NCBI GenBank assembly: GCA_900541485.1
Contig: UQJW01000002.1
Location: 1 to 64,000 of the forward strand
Source of the DNA: an uncultured Dialister sp.
GTDB taxonomy: Bacteria; Bacillota; Negativicutes; Veillonellales; Dialisteraceae
Direction: 5' to 3'
Length of the DNA: 64,000 nt
A model generated the notes under the pieces. The model ran no database searches and had not been told where the DNA came from. It was given only the letters and a program-made list of their open reading frames with translations. This document shows positions 56,844-64,000 of this stretch, piece after piece (the stretch's first letter is position 1; the number at the start of each line of letters is the position of its first letter). The translations under genes and the position numbers were made by a program.

Positions 56844-57609
56844 TGAATGTTTCAGTTATTTTTTCAATATCTTTTATTTGTTTATAATCCGTCTGATTCC
56901 ACTGAAGGGGCGTTACGGTAATAAATCCGTTTCTTGCCCAGCAAACATCAGTATTTTCATTTTCTGCCATTACCGGTTTACCGCTCATATAAAATTCCAT
57001 AACCTCTTCATCTTTTTTATCTTGTTTTATAACATTAGTATATTGCTGTAAACCCAACGGAGTTACTTTCACATTATTCCAATTCATCTTCTCCGATTGG
57101 ATAACGGGGATATTCAGATTTAAGACTCCTTGATATTTATTTTTTATAAAATACTTTTCCACTGCTTCTTTTGAAAAATCAGCAGCTTTAAGCAGATAGT
57201 CTATATTTTCTGATTTATCTGTCGATACAGCCATAGCGGGAATTTCCCAAAAAACTCCTTCCATCGCACCTGCTACTGTTCCGCTGTAAAGACAATCACT
57301 CCCGGTATTAAATCCGCAATTCATACCGGAAAGAATTAAGTCGGGCTTATCATTTTGCAGCCAATATTCCAGTGCCAACTTGCAACAATCTCCTGTAGTC
57401 CCCGATAAAGAATATACCTCTATATTTTTTCCGTAACTTTTTTGCCGTTTCAGATATAACGGCTTACGTAATGATAAAGAACCGGAGCAGGAGCTCATTT
57501 CCATTTCCGGAGCAATTACTGTTATTTTCGCTATTTCAGATAAACTGAGCGCGAGATAGCGAATTCCCTTTGATGAAAATCCGTCATCGTTTGTTAAAAA
57601 TATATGCAT
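56836..57609 (-). CDS. surE: 5'/3'-nucleotidase SurE
   Basis: A 257-residue metal-dependent nucleotidase/exopolyphosphatase. The metal site is at the N-terminus (TNDDG, residues 6-10), with APEMEMSSCSGSLS and LSGMNCGFNTGSDCLYSGTVAGAMEG, all diagnostic. It dephosphorylates nucleoside monophosphates. The ATG at 57609 overlaps the stop of the glycosyltransferase by one base (TAATG). Last gene of the envelope operon; the tRNA-Leu promoter overlaps its end. Confidence 0.95.
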   Translation of the reverse strand: MHIFLTNDDGFSSKGIRYLALSLSEIAKITVIAPEMEMSSCSGSLSLRKPLYLKRQKSYGKNIEVYSLSGTTGDCCKLALEYWLQNDKPDLILSGMNCGFNTGSDCLYSGTVAGAMEGVFWEIPAMAVSTDKSENIDYLLKAADFSKEAVEKYFIKNKYQGVLNLNIPVIQSEKMNWNNVKVTPLGLQQYTNVIKQDKKDEEVMEFYMSGKPVMAENENTDVCWARNGFITVTPLQWNQTDYKQIKDIEKITETFID

Positions 57610-58865
57610 TATTCAATTTCCTTTTTACGTGTCAGCGATGCATCTTCAAATTGCATGCTTCTTGTATGTACAGTATGTACCCATTCTTTATCGTGGCGGT
57701 GCAACCAACCGAGAAAAGTAACGGGAATCCACGAATACATAAATATCGGATATATAAGCCAATATAAATATATTTTTATCGGTACTTCAATTTGCAGGAG
57801 AACCACCAATGGTAAAATATACTGAATCGTTCCCAGAACACTCCAAAATTGCTTTGGCAAAAGTACATCATTATAAAGAATGACCGTAAAACAAGGGTAG
57901 TAGATATTGATATAGGTCATTACCAAATAAAAAGTCGATAAAAGGAGAAAATAATTTTGGAGCAATTGCATAATTCCATCCAAAATTATTATGCTCCGGC
58001 GTTTAATGCCTTCCTTTAATAAAATAGGAATATATCGTTCGGAACAATCAAACTGTCCCTGTGCCCAACGTTTTCTCTGTCTCCATGAGGCCATAAAAGA
58101 TAACGGTTTCTCATCATAAATGATGGCATCGTGAACCCAACAGGTGCGAATTCCGCGGGAAAGACATTTCATTGAAAATTCCATATCTTCTGTCAGACAA
58201 TCACAACCCCAGCCGAATTCTTTTACAATATCTGCGGAAATACACATACCCGTTCCGCCAAGGCAGGAAGATAACCCTATATTATATTTCCCCAAATGCC
58301 AAAGATGATTCACCGTCCAAAAAGCAATAGCAAATGTACCTGATACCCATGTATCGACAGGATTCTTTGCGGAAAGATATCCTTGGAGCACTTTTTGCCC
58401 TTTCAGAAGTCGTGTATTCATCACCGATAAAAAGTCGAGATGCACCAAATTATCTGCATCAAACACACAAAAAGCGTCATATTTTTTACCTGTCTCAAAG
58501 ATCTTGGGAAATGCCCAATCCATGGCATATCCCTTTCCTGCATGTTCTTTATTAAACCTCTCCAAGACATACGCACCATGTTTTTTTGCAACATCCGCTG
58601 TTTTATCTGTACAATTATCAGCAATCACATAAACATCGTATAGTTCTTTCGGATACTTCAAAAGATTCAGGTTATCCAGAAGATCACCCAAGACCATTTC
58701 TTCATTATGAGCCGGAACCATAAGCGCAAATTTGCTTTTAGGTTCGGCTATTTTTTTCTCTTTTTTATGCCACATTCCAAATAATGCAATGACTGTATAG
58801 TAGATTGTGAACCAAGCTACTATCAGTTGAATGGGAATCATAAGAAGATCCAAAGGATAGCTCAT
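57609..58865 (-). CDS. Membrane-bound family 2 glycosyltransferase (processive type)
   Basis: A protein of about 418 residues with an N-terminal TM helix, a cytosolic GT-A domain and three or more C-terminal TM helices, as in BcsA/IcaA-like enzymes. Nucleotide-sugar motifs are MVPAHNEEMVLGDLL, IADNCTDKTA, FDADNL (DxD) and LTEDMEFSMKCLSRG (TED base), and the acceptor motif reads QRKRWAQGQ (Q-x-x-R-W). It should extend or make a surface polysaccharide or lipid-linked sugar; the product is unknown. The ATG at 58865 lies just past the pssA stop; ATG at 58877 is possible. Confidence 0.85.
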   Translation of the reverse strand: MSYPLDLLMIPIQLIVAWFTIYYTVIALFGMWHKKEKKIAEPKSKFALMVPAHNEEMVLGDLLDNLNLLKYPKELYDVYVIADNCTDKTADVAKKHGAYVLERFNKEHAGKGYAMDWAFPKIFETGKKYDAFCVFDADNLVHLDFLSVMNTRLLKGQKVLQGYLSAKNPVDTWVSGTFAIAFWTVNHLWHLGKYNIGLSSCLGGTGMCISADIVKEFGWGCDCLTEDMEFSMKCLSRGIRTCWVHDAIIYDEKPLSFMASWRQRKRWAQGQFDCSERYIPILLKEGIKRRSIIILDGIMQLLQNYFLLLSTFYLVMTYINIYYPCFTVILYNDVLLPKQFWSVLGTIQYILPLVVLLQIEVPIKIYLYWLIYPIFMYSWIPVTFLGWLHRHDKEWVHTVHTRSMQFEDASLTRKKEIE

Positions 58866-58866
58866 A

Positions 58867-59586
58867 TCAAATATCATCCTCTGTTAAATTTCTTCTGCGT
58901 CTTCTACGTGACGATTTGTTACGATTGAGATACGTATTCATCATACCAAACATAATATAAGAAGCGCAGAGTGCCGCCGCCCATATGGGCCAGTATATAA
59001 TTGTGCAAATAATAAAGAATCCGAGACAAATCAAAAATGCATTTAAGTGCAGTTGATCGGCACTGGCCCCTTTATTATCCGGATAATGAACTTCACTTAC
59101 CATCAGAAATGCAAGAAGGAGCACAAATATCATAGCCACCCAGTTCCATATTTTAACCCCGGATAAAACATAGCAGGCAATGATAACACCCACGGTCGGA
59201 CAGGGAAGTCCCTCAAAATAACCGTGAACCGCATTTGCTTTTATATTAAATCGTGCCAATCTGAAGGCACAAAAAGCCCCCAGGAGTGCACAAGGTATAA
59301 ATCCCAACGCCCCCAATTCTTTTAACTGGTAGGCATACATTAATGCACCGGCAGCAATACCAAAAGAAATATCATCTGAAAGAGAATCCAACTCCACGCC
59401 CATCGGTCCGGCTGTATGCAACGCTCTGGCAACACGACCATCCAGTGCATCTGCTATCATGGCAATCAATATACATACAGCTGCCACATGATATTCTCCG
59501 GAAATTGACATCATAATAGATAGCCCGCCGAAAAGAGCATTTGTTGCTGTTACACCATTAGCAATCCATGATTTATTCATTTTCAT
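58867..59586 (-). CDS. pssA: CDP-diacylglycerol-serine O-phosphatidyltransferase
   Basis: A 239-residue membrane CDP-alcohol phosphatidyltransferase. The signature D-x2-D-G-x2-A-R-x8-G-x3-D-x3-D fits exactly at residues 46-71 (DALDGRVAR through DSLSDD). Six hydrophobic helices are visible and the C-terminus is strongly basic (RRRRRN). With psd next to it, the product is phosphatidylserine en route to phosphatidylethanolamine. ATG at 59586 has GGAGG upstream and overlaps the psd stop as ATGA. Confidence 0.93.
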   Translation of the reverse strand: MKMNKSWIANGVTATNALFGGLSIMMSISGEYHVAAVCILIAMIADALDGRVARALHTAGPMGVELDSLSDDISFGIAAGALMYAYQLKELGALGFIPCALLGAFCAFRLARFNIKANAVHGYFEGLPCPTVGVIIACYVLSGVKIWNWVAMIFVLLLAFLMVSEVHYPDNKGASADQLHLNAFLICLGFFIICTIIYWPIWAAALCASYIMFGMMNTYLNRNKSSRRRRRRNLTEDDI

Positions 59587-60230
59587 TTAAGCCTCCCTAC
59601 TACAGTCAATCCTCCACGAACAGTGTCGCCTTTCTTGACGCAAATATCCACATCTCCCGGTATATACAGTTCTGTGCAAGATCCGAATTTAATCATGCCG
59701 TAAAGCTCTCCTTTTTTTAAAGAATCCCCCAGATTTTTCCAGGAAACCACACGGCGTGCTAAAATTCCTGCTATCAAAATAACTAAAATGTTCCTATGCT
59801 TTCCTTCAATCCCTATGGCGCCACGTTCATTTACAAATCCTACTTCCTTCTCATAAGCAGGTAAAAATTGCCCCTGTGTATATGATTGATATTTAATCAT
59901 TCCTTCCATAGGCGACCGGTTACAATGCACATCGAATATGGATAGGAATATTGTAATTTTATGGCATGCAGCCCCCAGGTACATGTCTTCTTCCACATTT
60001 TCAGATACATCGACAACTGTTCCGTCTGCAGGAGAAACAATTGTATCTTCACCTTCAGGGATTTTATGATTTCTCCGCGGACAACGGAAAAAATAAGTAA
60101 AGTAACAAGCCAGCACAAAAGGAATAACTGCCAGCTTTAGCATATCAAAATATGAAAGTAGTACTGCCAAAAGTATGGACCCGATAATAAAAGGATATCC
60201 TTCAGTTAATATAATTGGTTTTTTCAGCAT
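59583..60230 (-). CDS. psd: Phosphatidylserine decarboxylase, short type
   Basis: A 215-residue pro-enzyme that makes phosphatidylethanolamine. An N-terminal hydrophobic region (two TM helices, about 11-47) precedes the catalytic part with VSPADGTVVDV, FDVHCNRSP (catalytic His) and KFGSCTELYIPG. The self-cleavage site is the Gly-Ser of FGS, after which the Ser becomes the pyruvoyl cofactor. The short archaeal-type form is common in Firmicutes and Bacteroidetes. The ATG at 60230 overlaps the wecG-type stop by 7 bases. Confidence 0.93.
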   Translation of the reverse strand: MLKKPIILTEGYPFIIGSILLAVLLSYFDMLKLAVIPFVLACYFTYFFRCPRRNHKIPEGEDTIVSPADGTVVDVSENVEEDMYLGAACHKITIFLSIFDVHCNRSPMEGMIKYQSYTQGQFLPAYEKEVGFVNERGAIGIEGKHRNILVILIAGILARRVVSWKNLGDSLKKGELYGMIKFGSCTELYIPGDVDICVKKGDTVRGGLTVVGRLK

Positions 60231-60979
60231 AAGTGATTTTTACTTTCCTTTTTCCATTTCTTAACAGCAAGCATAAATTTAGGCAAAGCAGCCATTCTGG
60301 TAATTCTGGACGGCTGCAGATATAAACGGTATGCCCATTCCAAGCGGTTTTTCTGCATCCACAACGGAGCCCTTTTAAGGTTTCCTGCCATAACATCGAA
60401 GACTCCGCCGACTCCCATGCCCATGAGAGGTCCCAGTTCATCTTTATGATGCCATAGCCATTTTTCCTGCTTAGGTACACCCATTCCGCAAAGTAAAATT
60501 TTAGTATGATTCCTCTTTATTTCATCTATAATCTTCTTTTCTTCCCGTTCATCAAAATAGCCGTCATGAACGCCGGCCAGGGGAAATTTACCATTTCTTT
60601 CAGAGAACCGACGGATTGCTTTTTCCGCAACACCGGGGGCCCCTCCTAAGAAATATACAGGCCAACTTTCCCGGGTTGCAAGCCGTAAAAGTTCTTCTGC
60701 ATAATCAGCACCTGTTACCCGCTCCGGAAACGGATATCCCAATACGTCACCGGCCCATAAAATCCCTGCTCCGTCAGGTACCACAAGACTACACCGGTTA
60801 AGAATATTAAAAAGCTCTTTATCTTCCCGGGCAAGCATAACCATTTCTGCATTAGCTGTTGCGACCACATGAGGTTTGTCTGACCGGATCATTTCTTCCG
60901 CACAGGCCAATGCTTCTTTCATCGTCACTGCATATATACGAACGCCTAAAATCAAATGCGAAATATATTTATTATTCAT
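60224..60979 (-). CDS. WecG/TagA/CpsF-family glycosyltransferase
   Basis: A 251-residue GT26 enzyme. The family signature is visible: VVPDGAGILWAGDVLG (catalytic Asp), VYFLGGAPGVAEKA, LLCGMGVPKQEKWL and GMGVGGVFDVMAGNLKRAP, with WMQKNRLEWAYRL near the end. Members add ManNAc or ManNAcA to lipid-linked GlcNAc for enterobacterial common antigen, wall teichoic acid or capsule. In a diderm Firmicute it most likely builds a surface glycan; the exact sugar is unknown. ATG at 60979. First gene of the envelope operon. Confidence 0.88.
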   Translation of the reverse strand: MNNKYISHLILGVRIYAVTMKEALACAEEMIRSDKPHVVATANAEMVMLAREDKELFNILNRCSLVVPDGAGILWAGDVLGYPFPERVTGADYAEELLRLATRESWPVYFLGGAPGVAEKAIRRFSERNGKFPLAGVHDGYFDEREEKKIIDEIKRNHTKILLCGMGVPKQEKWLWHHKDELGPLMGMGVGGVFDVMAGNLKRAPLWMQKNRLEWAYRLYLQPSRITRMAALPKFMLAVKKWKKESKNHLC

Positions 60980-61089
60980 TAGAAGTTATACCCCGATAAT
61001 CATATGCAACCGATAAATAAATTTTATATCTGTTGCTTGTGTTATTTTTGGCTTAGAAGAAATCCTGAATATATTGTTTTAACTCAAAT

Positions 61090-61098
61090 ATTATACCA
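61090..61098 (-). promoter_or_regulatory. Extended -10 promoter of the envelope operon
   Basis: TGGTATAAT at 61098-61090 on the minus strand, with a leader of about 100 bases. It lies within one arm of a dyad. Confidence 0.5.
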
Positions 61099-61130
61099 TA
61101 TATAGATATTATCATCTATGTTATGGTATA
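61092..61130. repeat. Dyad overlapping the recG end and the envelope-operon -10
   Basis: Outer arms TATACCATA (61092-61100) and TATGGTATA (61122-61130) and inner arms ATAGAT (61102-61107) and ATCTAT (61114-61119), perfect apart from a small bulge, with a 6-base loop. No T-run follows, so it is not an obvious terminator. Confidence 0.5.
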
Positions 61131-63202
61131 AACCTGGAAAATGAAGTCCCCGGAAAACAATTACTGCGTGGCATAAATCTTTTCAAAAAATGCCCTCCGA
61201 AACGATGCCGTAATTCTTCTTTTACGTCGAACTCCTTTTCTACTGCCGCCTTCGCTTCTTTTTTGGCTGTCTCCAGTAACGGTAAATCTCTCACAATATC
61301 TGCCACTTTCAAATCAGGCATTCCATGCTGGTGGTATCCGAAAAATTCTCCCGCTCCTCTGAGTAATAAATCTTTTTCCGATAACAAAAAACCGTCTTGA
61401 ATTTCACACATCAGCTGTAATCGTAATTGTGTTGTTTCATTTTGATTATCAGAATATAAAATACAATACGCCTGTGAGTCACCTCGTCCCACACGCCCGC
61501 GCAGCTGATGCAGTTGACTCAAGCCGAACCTGTCTGCACCATATATAAACATAATCGTTGCATTAGGGACATTTACACCCACTTCAATAACAGAGGTTGC
61601 CACCAACAATTGCAAGCTCTTATGATAAAAATCCGTCATAACTTGTTCTTTTTCTGTATTTTTCATTCGTCCGTGTATCAAGCCTACACCAAACTGTGGA
61701 AATATTTTTTCTTTGAGGTTTCTATAAACGGAAACTGCCGCTGCCAAATCCTGTTTTTCACTTTCCTCGACCAACGGACACACCACATACACTTGATGAC
61801 CTGCTGCTATTTCTTTCTCCATAAAACGAAAAACACGAGGAAGCATGTCATGCCCGATTGCATAAGTCTTTACCGGTTTTCTTCCCGGAGGAAGTCCTTT
61901 AATGGAAGATACATCAAGATCCCCATATACAGAAAGTGCCATTGTCCGCGGAATCGGAGTCGCCGTCATAATAAGCACATGCGGCATTTCCCCCTTATCT
62001 TCCAAAGCACGCCTCTGTTTTACACCGAACCGATGCTGTTCATCAGTGATAACAAGTCCCAAATCCGAAAAAAGGACATCCTTTTCAAGGAGTGCATGTG
62101 TTCCTATCAGAATATTTATATCTCCATGGCAAAGTTGCGATAAAATTTCTTTTCTGTCTCCTGTCCTTGTTTGTCCCGATAAATACCCGACTTTAACGGA
62201 CAGGTTACTGAATATTTTTTGAAACGTTTTAAAGTGCTGGGATGCAAGTACTTCTGTAGGTGCCATCAGAGCACCCTGATATCCGTTTTCTACAATCTTC
62301 GCAAGTGCCAGTGCGGCTACTGCTGTTTTACCGCTCCCCACATCGCCCTGTATCAGGCGCTGCATGGGAACTTTTCCTTCCATATCATCTTCTATATCTG
62401 CAAAAGCCTGTTTTTGTCCCTTTGTTAATGTAAAAGGAAATTCTCCAATAACCGATCTGACCAATTCCCCGGAAGGCATACATTTGATTCCCGCTGTATT
62501 TTTTTCTCTATTTCTTCTCAGAATTTGTAATCCTGCCTGCATATAAAATAACTCTTCAAAAGCCAGCCGTCTTCTTGCCGCTTTTTGCCTGTCCGGGTTT
62601 TCCGGAGAATGCATAATCCGGATAGCCTCAAGACGGTTCATCAGCTTTTCCCGGACCACTGTATCATACGGTAAATTTTCTTCAACCCCCTCTATTTTAT
62701 CCAGTGCAGAAGCAATCATGTTTCTCATCTGCCCCATACGGATTCCCTCTGTCAGAGGATACACCGGTACCAACTTTTGAAACTTTCCTAAATTTTCCGG
62801 CAGTACCGACTCTGTATCAGGATTCGACAGTTGCCACTTACGATAGTTATATTCTATTTTCCCGTAAGCTAAAATATATTCGCCCTGTACAAATTGTTCT
62901 TTTTTCCAAGGCTGGTTAAAATATACAAGATTGGCCGCCCCTGTACCATCTGCCAATGTCACGGTCAAGATAGACATGTTCCTCCGGGGATATACCTCTT
63001 TAGCAGCTATGACTCTTCCATAGATGGCTGTTTCCATTTCATATTCTAAATTTTCTATTTTCGTAATCTGTGTCCAGTCTTCATACCGCTTCGGATAAAA
63101 AGAAATCAGGTCTTCTATGGTATATATTCGGAGTCGTTCCAGTCTCTCTTTCATTTTAGGCCCGACACCTTTTAGCTGTGTTACGGAATCTGACAATTTC
63201 AT
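61121..63202 (-). CDS. recG: ATP-dependent DNA helicase RecG
   Basis: A 693-residue branched-DNA helicase. The N-terminal wedge/OB domain (residues about 60-170) is followed by the helicase core: Walker A QGDVGSGKTAVAALA, motif Ia APTEVLASQH, motif II as TDEQHRFG, motif III MTATPIPRTMAL, and motif VI QLRGRVGRGDSQAYC. Full length. ATG at 63202 has GGAGAACAGG upstream. It is transcribed divergently from rpmB, as in many Firmicutes. Confidence 0.97.
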   Translation of the reverse strand: MKLSDSVTQLKGVGPKMKERLERLRIYTIEDLISFYPKRYEDWTQITKIENLEYEMETAIYGRVIAAKEVYPRRNMSILTVTLADGTGAANLVYFNQPWKKEQFVQGEYILAYGKIEYNYRKWQLSNPDTESVLPENLGKFQKLVPVYPLTEGIRMGQMRNMIASALDKIEGVEENLPYDTVVREKLMNRLEAIRIMHSPENPDRQKAARRRLAFEELFYMQAGLQILRRNREKNTAGIKCMPSGELVRSVIGEFPFTLTKGQKQAFADIEDDMEGKVPMQRLIQGDVGSGKTAVAALALAKIVENGYQGALMAPTEVLASQHFKTFQKIFSNLSVKVGYLSGQTRTGDRKEILSQLCHGDINILIGTHALLEKDVLFSDLGLVITDEQHRFGVKQRRALEDKGEMPHVLIMTATPIPRTMALSVYGDLDVSSIKGLPPGRKPVKTYAIGHDMLPRVFRFMEKEIAAGHQVYVVCPLVEESEKQDLAAAVSVYRNLKEKIFPQFGVGLIHGRMKNTEKEQVMTDFYHKSLQLLVATSVIEVGVNVPNATIMFIYGADRFGLSQLHQLRGRVGRGDSQAYCILYSDNQNETTQLRLQLMCEIQDGFLLSEKDLLLRGAGEFFGYHQHGMPDLKVADIVRDLPLLETAKKEAKAAVEKEFDVKEELRHRFGGHFLKRFMPRSNCFPGTSFSRFIP

Positions 63203-63271
63203 ACCTGTTCTCCATTCGATAGCTACGATTTTCTCATCTTATAAATCTTACTATATTAACCTGAAAAATAC

Positions 63272-63300
63272 TTGCCTAAGAAAATATTTTATGATATATT
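63272..63300 (+). promoter_or_regulatory. Promoter of rpmB
   Basis: TTGCCT (63272-63277), a 17-base spacer and a TGA-extended TATATT (63295-63300). Confidence 0.65.
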
Positions 63301-63340
63301 ATGAATGTTGCAATTGCGGAAGTGCAAGGAGGTGTAGCAC

Positions 63341-63532
63341 ATGGCTAATTATTGTGAAGTTTGCGGAAAACATACCGCTACGGGTTTCAATGTTTCCCAC
63401 TCCCATCTGAAAACAAAGAGAACCTGGAAACCCAATATTCAAAGAGTTCGCGTATTGGTAGACGGAGAAGTTAAGAGAATGAATGTCTGCACTCGTTGCC
63501 TTCGTTCTCATAAAGTTAACAGAGAAGTTTAA
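63341..63532 (+). CDS. rpmB: 50S ribosomal protein L28
   Basis: A 63-residue ribosomal protein with the L28 opening (CEVCGKHTATGFNVSHSH) and KRTWKPNIQRVRV. Four cysteines as CEVC and CTRC make it the zinc-binding form. ATG at 63341 has AAGGAGGTG upstream. One of two plus-strand protein genes; it has its own promoter and terminator. Confidence 0.96.
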   Translation: MANYCEVCGKHTATGFNVSHSHLKTKRTWKPNIQRVRVLVDGEVKRMNVCTRCLRSHKVNREV

Positions 63533-63535
63533 TGA

Positions 63536-63568
63536 AATAACCGGTCATTGACCGGTTATTTTTATTTT
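63536..63568 (+). terminator. Terminator of rpmB
   Basis: A 10-bp stem AATAACCGGT / ACCGGTTATT followed by TTTTATTTT on the plus strand. Confidence 0.88.
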
Positions 63569-63634
63569 AAGCCGGGCAAGATTGATTTCCACTGTCTTTG
63601 GAATCAAAGTAAATTCAATCTTTGCAAACTTTTG

Positions 63635-63667
63635 AAAAAAGAGATTTCAAAATGAAATCTCTTTTTT
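63635..63667 (-). terminator. Terminator of the right-edge gene
   Basis: A perfect 15-bp stem (AAAAAAGAGATTTCA and its complement) with a 3-base AAA loop, ending in T6 on either strand. Confidence 0.88.
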
Positions 63668-63668
63668 C

Positions 63669-64000
63669 TTATAATTGATCTGCGAAGTTTTTAATAATGA
63701 CAATCGGTGTTTTTTGATTGTCATTTCCGAAAGGATTATCTATAAGAATTTGTGCGATTCGCTGCGGATCAATTCCGCTGCTTTTACCTAAAACAGCAGC
63801 CCGCTTCAAATCGTTAACATCTGCCACAACCGCACCGTAAGCCCCTGTAGCACTTTTTATATCTTCACAAACCTGGTCCGCATTGGCAGGGCCATAGACA
63901 ATACACTTATCAAAAGGCGGCATTGTCCCGGTAACATCGTCAATAAGAGATGCCTGTCGGCAACGGGCATAAAAAACTCCCGGCTTTCCCATAATTTTTG
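63669..64000 (-). CDS. C-terminal part of a coenzyme F420-0:L-glutamate ligase-like protein, 5' end outside window
   Basis: About 110 codons of an open frame that continues past 64000; an internal ATG at 63992 is unlikely to be the real start because the frame is open to the edge. The visible sequence includes KPGVFYARCRQASLIDDVTGTMPP, AAVVADVNDLKRAAVLG-like segments and ends DNPFGNDNQKTPIVIIKNF. The VVADVNDL, NPFGN and TPIVII pattern resembles the C-terminus of bacterial proteins annotated as F420-0:glutamate ligase (CofE-like), but I recall this from memory and the function in F420-free Firmicutes is uncertain. Confidence 0.45.
   Translation of the reverse strand, partial: KIMGKPGVFYARCRQASLIDDVTGTMPPFDKCIVYGPANADQVCEDIKSATGAYGAVVADVNDLKRAAVLGKSSGIDPQRIAQILIDNPFGNDNQKTPIVIIKNFADQL

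Noticed and set aside
61508..62143. Long plus-strand open frames opposite recG, carB, pyrC and glutamine synthetase
   Set aside because: They are antisense to well-identified genes, lack ribosome binding sites and have rare-residue-rich translations typical of shadow frames.

Overview
This window reads as chromosomal core sequence from a low-GC diderm Firmicute of the class Negativicutes, probably a Veillonellaceae-type organism such as Dialister or a relative. That placement is inference. The Firmicute side is shown by the holB-ricT-trmN6-rsmI-metG-tatD gene order, which matches Bacillus subtilis, and by PyrK/PyrD1B, GatCAB, YqeY and MtaB. The outer-membrane side is shown by a heptose kinase of LPS core synthesis (HldE type) and a tripartite-type RND efflux pump. 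Almost every gene is on the minus strand, so the window reads right to left. Only ybaK and rpmB are on the plus strand. All five tRNA genes encode their CCA end.

Layout from low to high coordinate: 1-881 end-truncated heptose kinase. 0.99-7.2 kb holB-ricT-trmN6-rsmI-metG-tatD, a tightly overlapping operon. 7.3-8.4 kb HAD hydrolase. 8.5-16.8 kb pyrBC-carAB-pyrKD, six genes from one promoter, making UMP precursors. 16.8-18.5 kb solitary OLD-type nuclease, with ybaK divergent from it. 19.2-19.5 kb tRNA Asp-Gly-Cys-Leu operon. 19.7-21.6 kb atypical glutamine synthetase with a terminator-like hairpin in its own leader. 21.7-24.1 kb mtaB-hint and rpsU-yqeY. 24.2-27.8 kb rpsO, then pnp-dut-nudF. 27.9-31.7 kb ABC importer with two binding proteins. 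31.8-32.5 kb padR-type regulator and rpmF. 32.7-39.5 kb uvrBAC. 39.7-47.6 kb pcrA-ligA and gatCAB plus a small membrane protein. 47.7-48.6 kb ppaC. 48.7-53.1 kb RND pump. 53.2-55.9 kb thrC, a TVP38-family membrane protein and a YhcH-family protein. 55.9-56.8 kb the only sizeable gene-poor stretch, holding a small LSm-like gene interrupted by an in-frame UGA, several dyads and a tRNA-Leu. 56.8-61.0 kb envelope operon wecG-psd-pssA-glycosyltransferase-surE. 61.1-63.2 kb recG, then divergent rpmB, then the C-terminal part of a further gene running off the right edge.

Most operons are translationally coupled: stop and start codons overlap as ATGA or TAATG, or sit within a few bases. Several genes use GTG or TTG starts that are decided by a strong ribosome binding site. 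Promoters could be read directly. rpsU and rpmF have perfect TTGACA-N17-TATAAT promoters, the tRNA operon, rpsO, pyr and ybaK are close to consensus, and many others rely on an extended TGN -10.

No phage, insertion sequence, CRISPR array or rRNA is visible, and I do not see an obvious new multi-gene system. The best second-look items are the glutamine synthetase leader hairpin, the UGA-interrupted LSm-like gene with its flanking dyads, and the predicted leaderless mtaB transcript.
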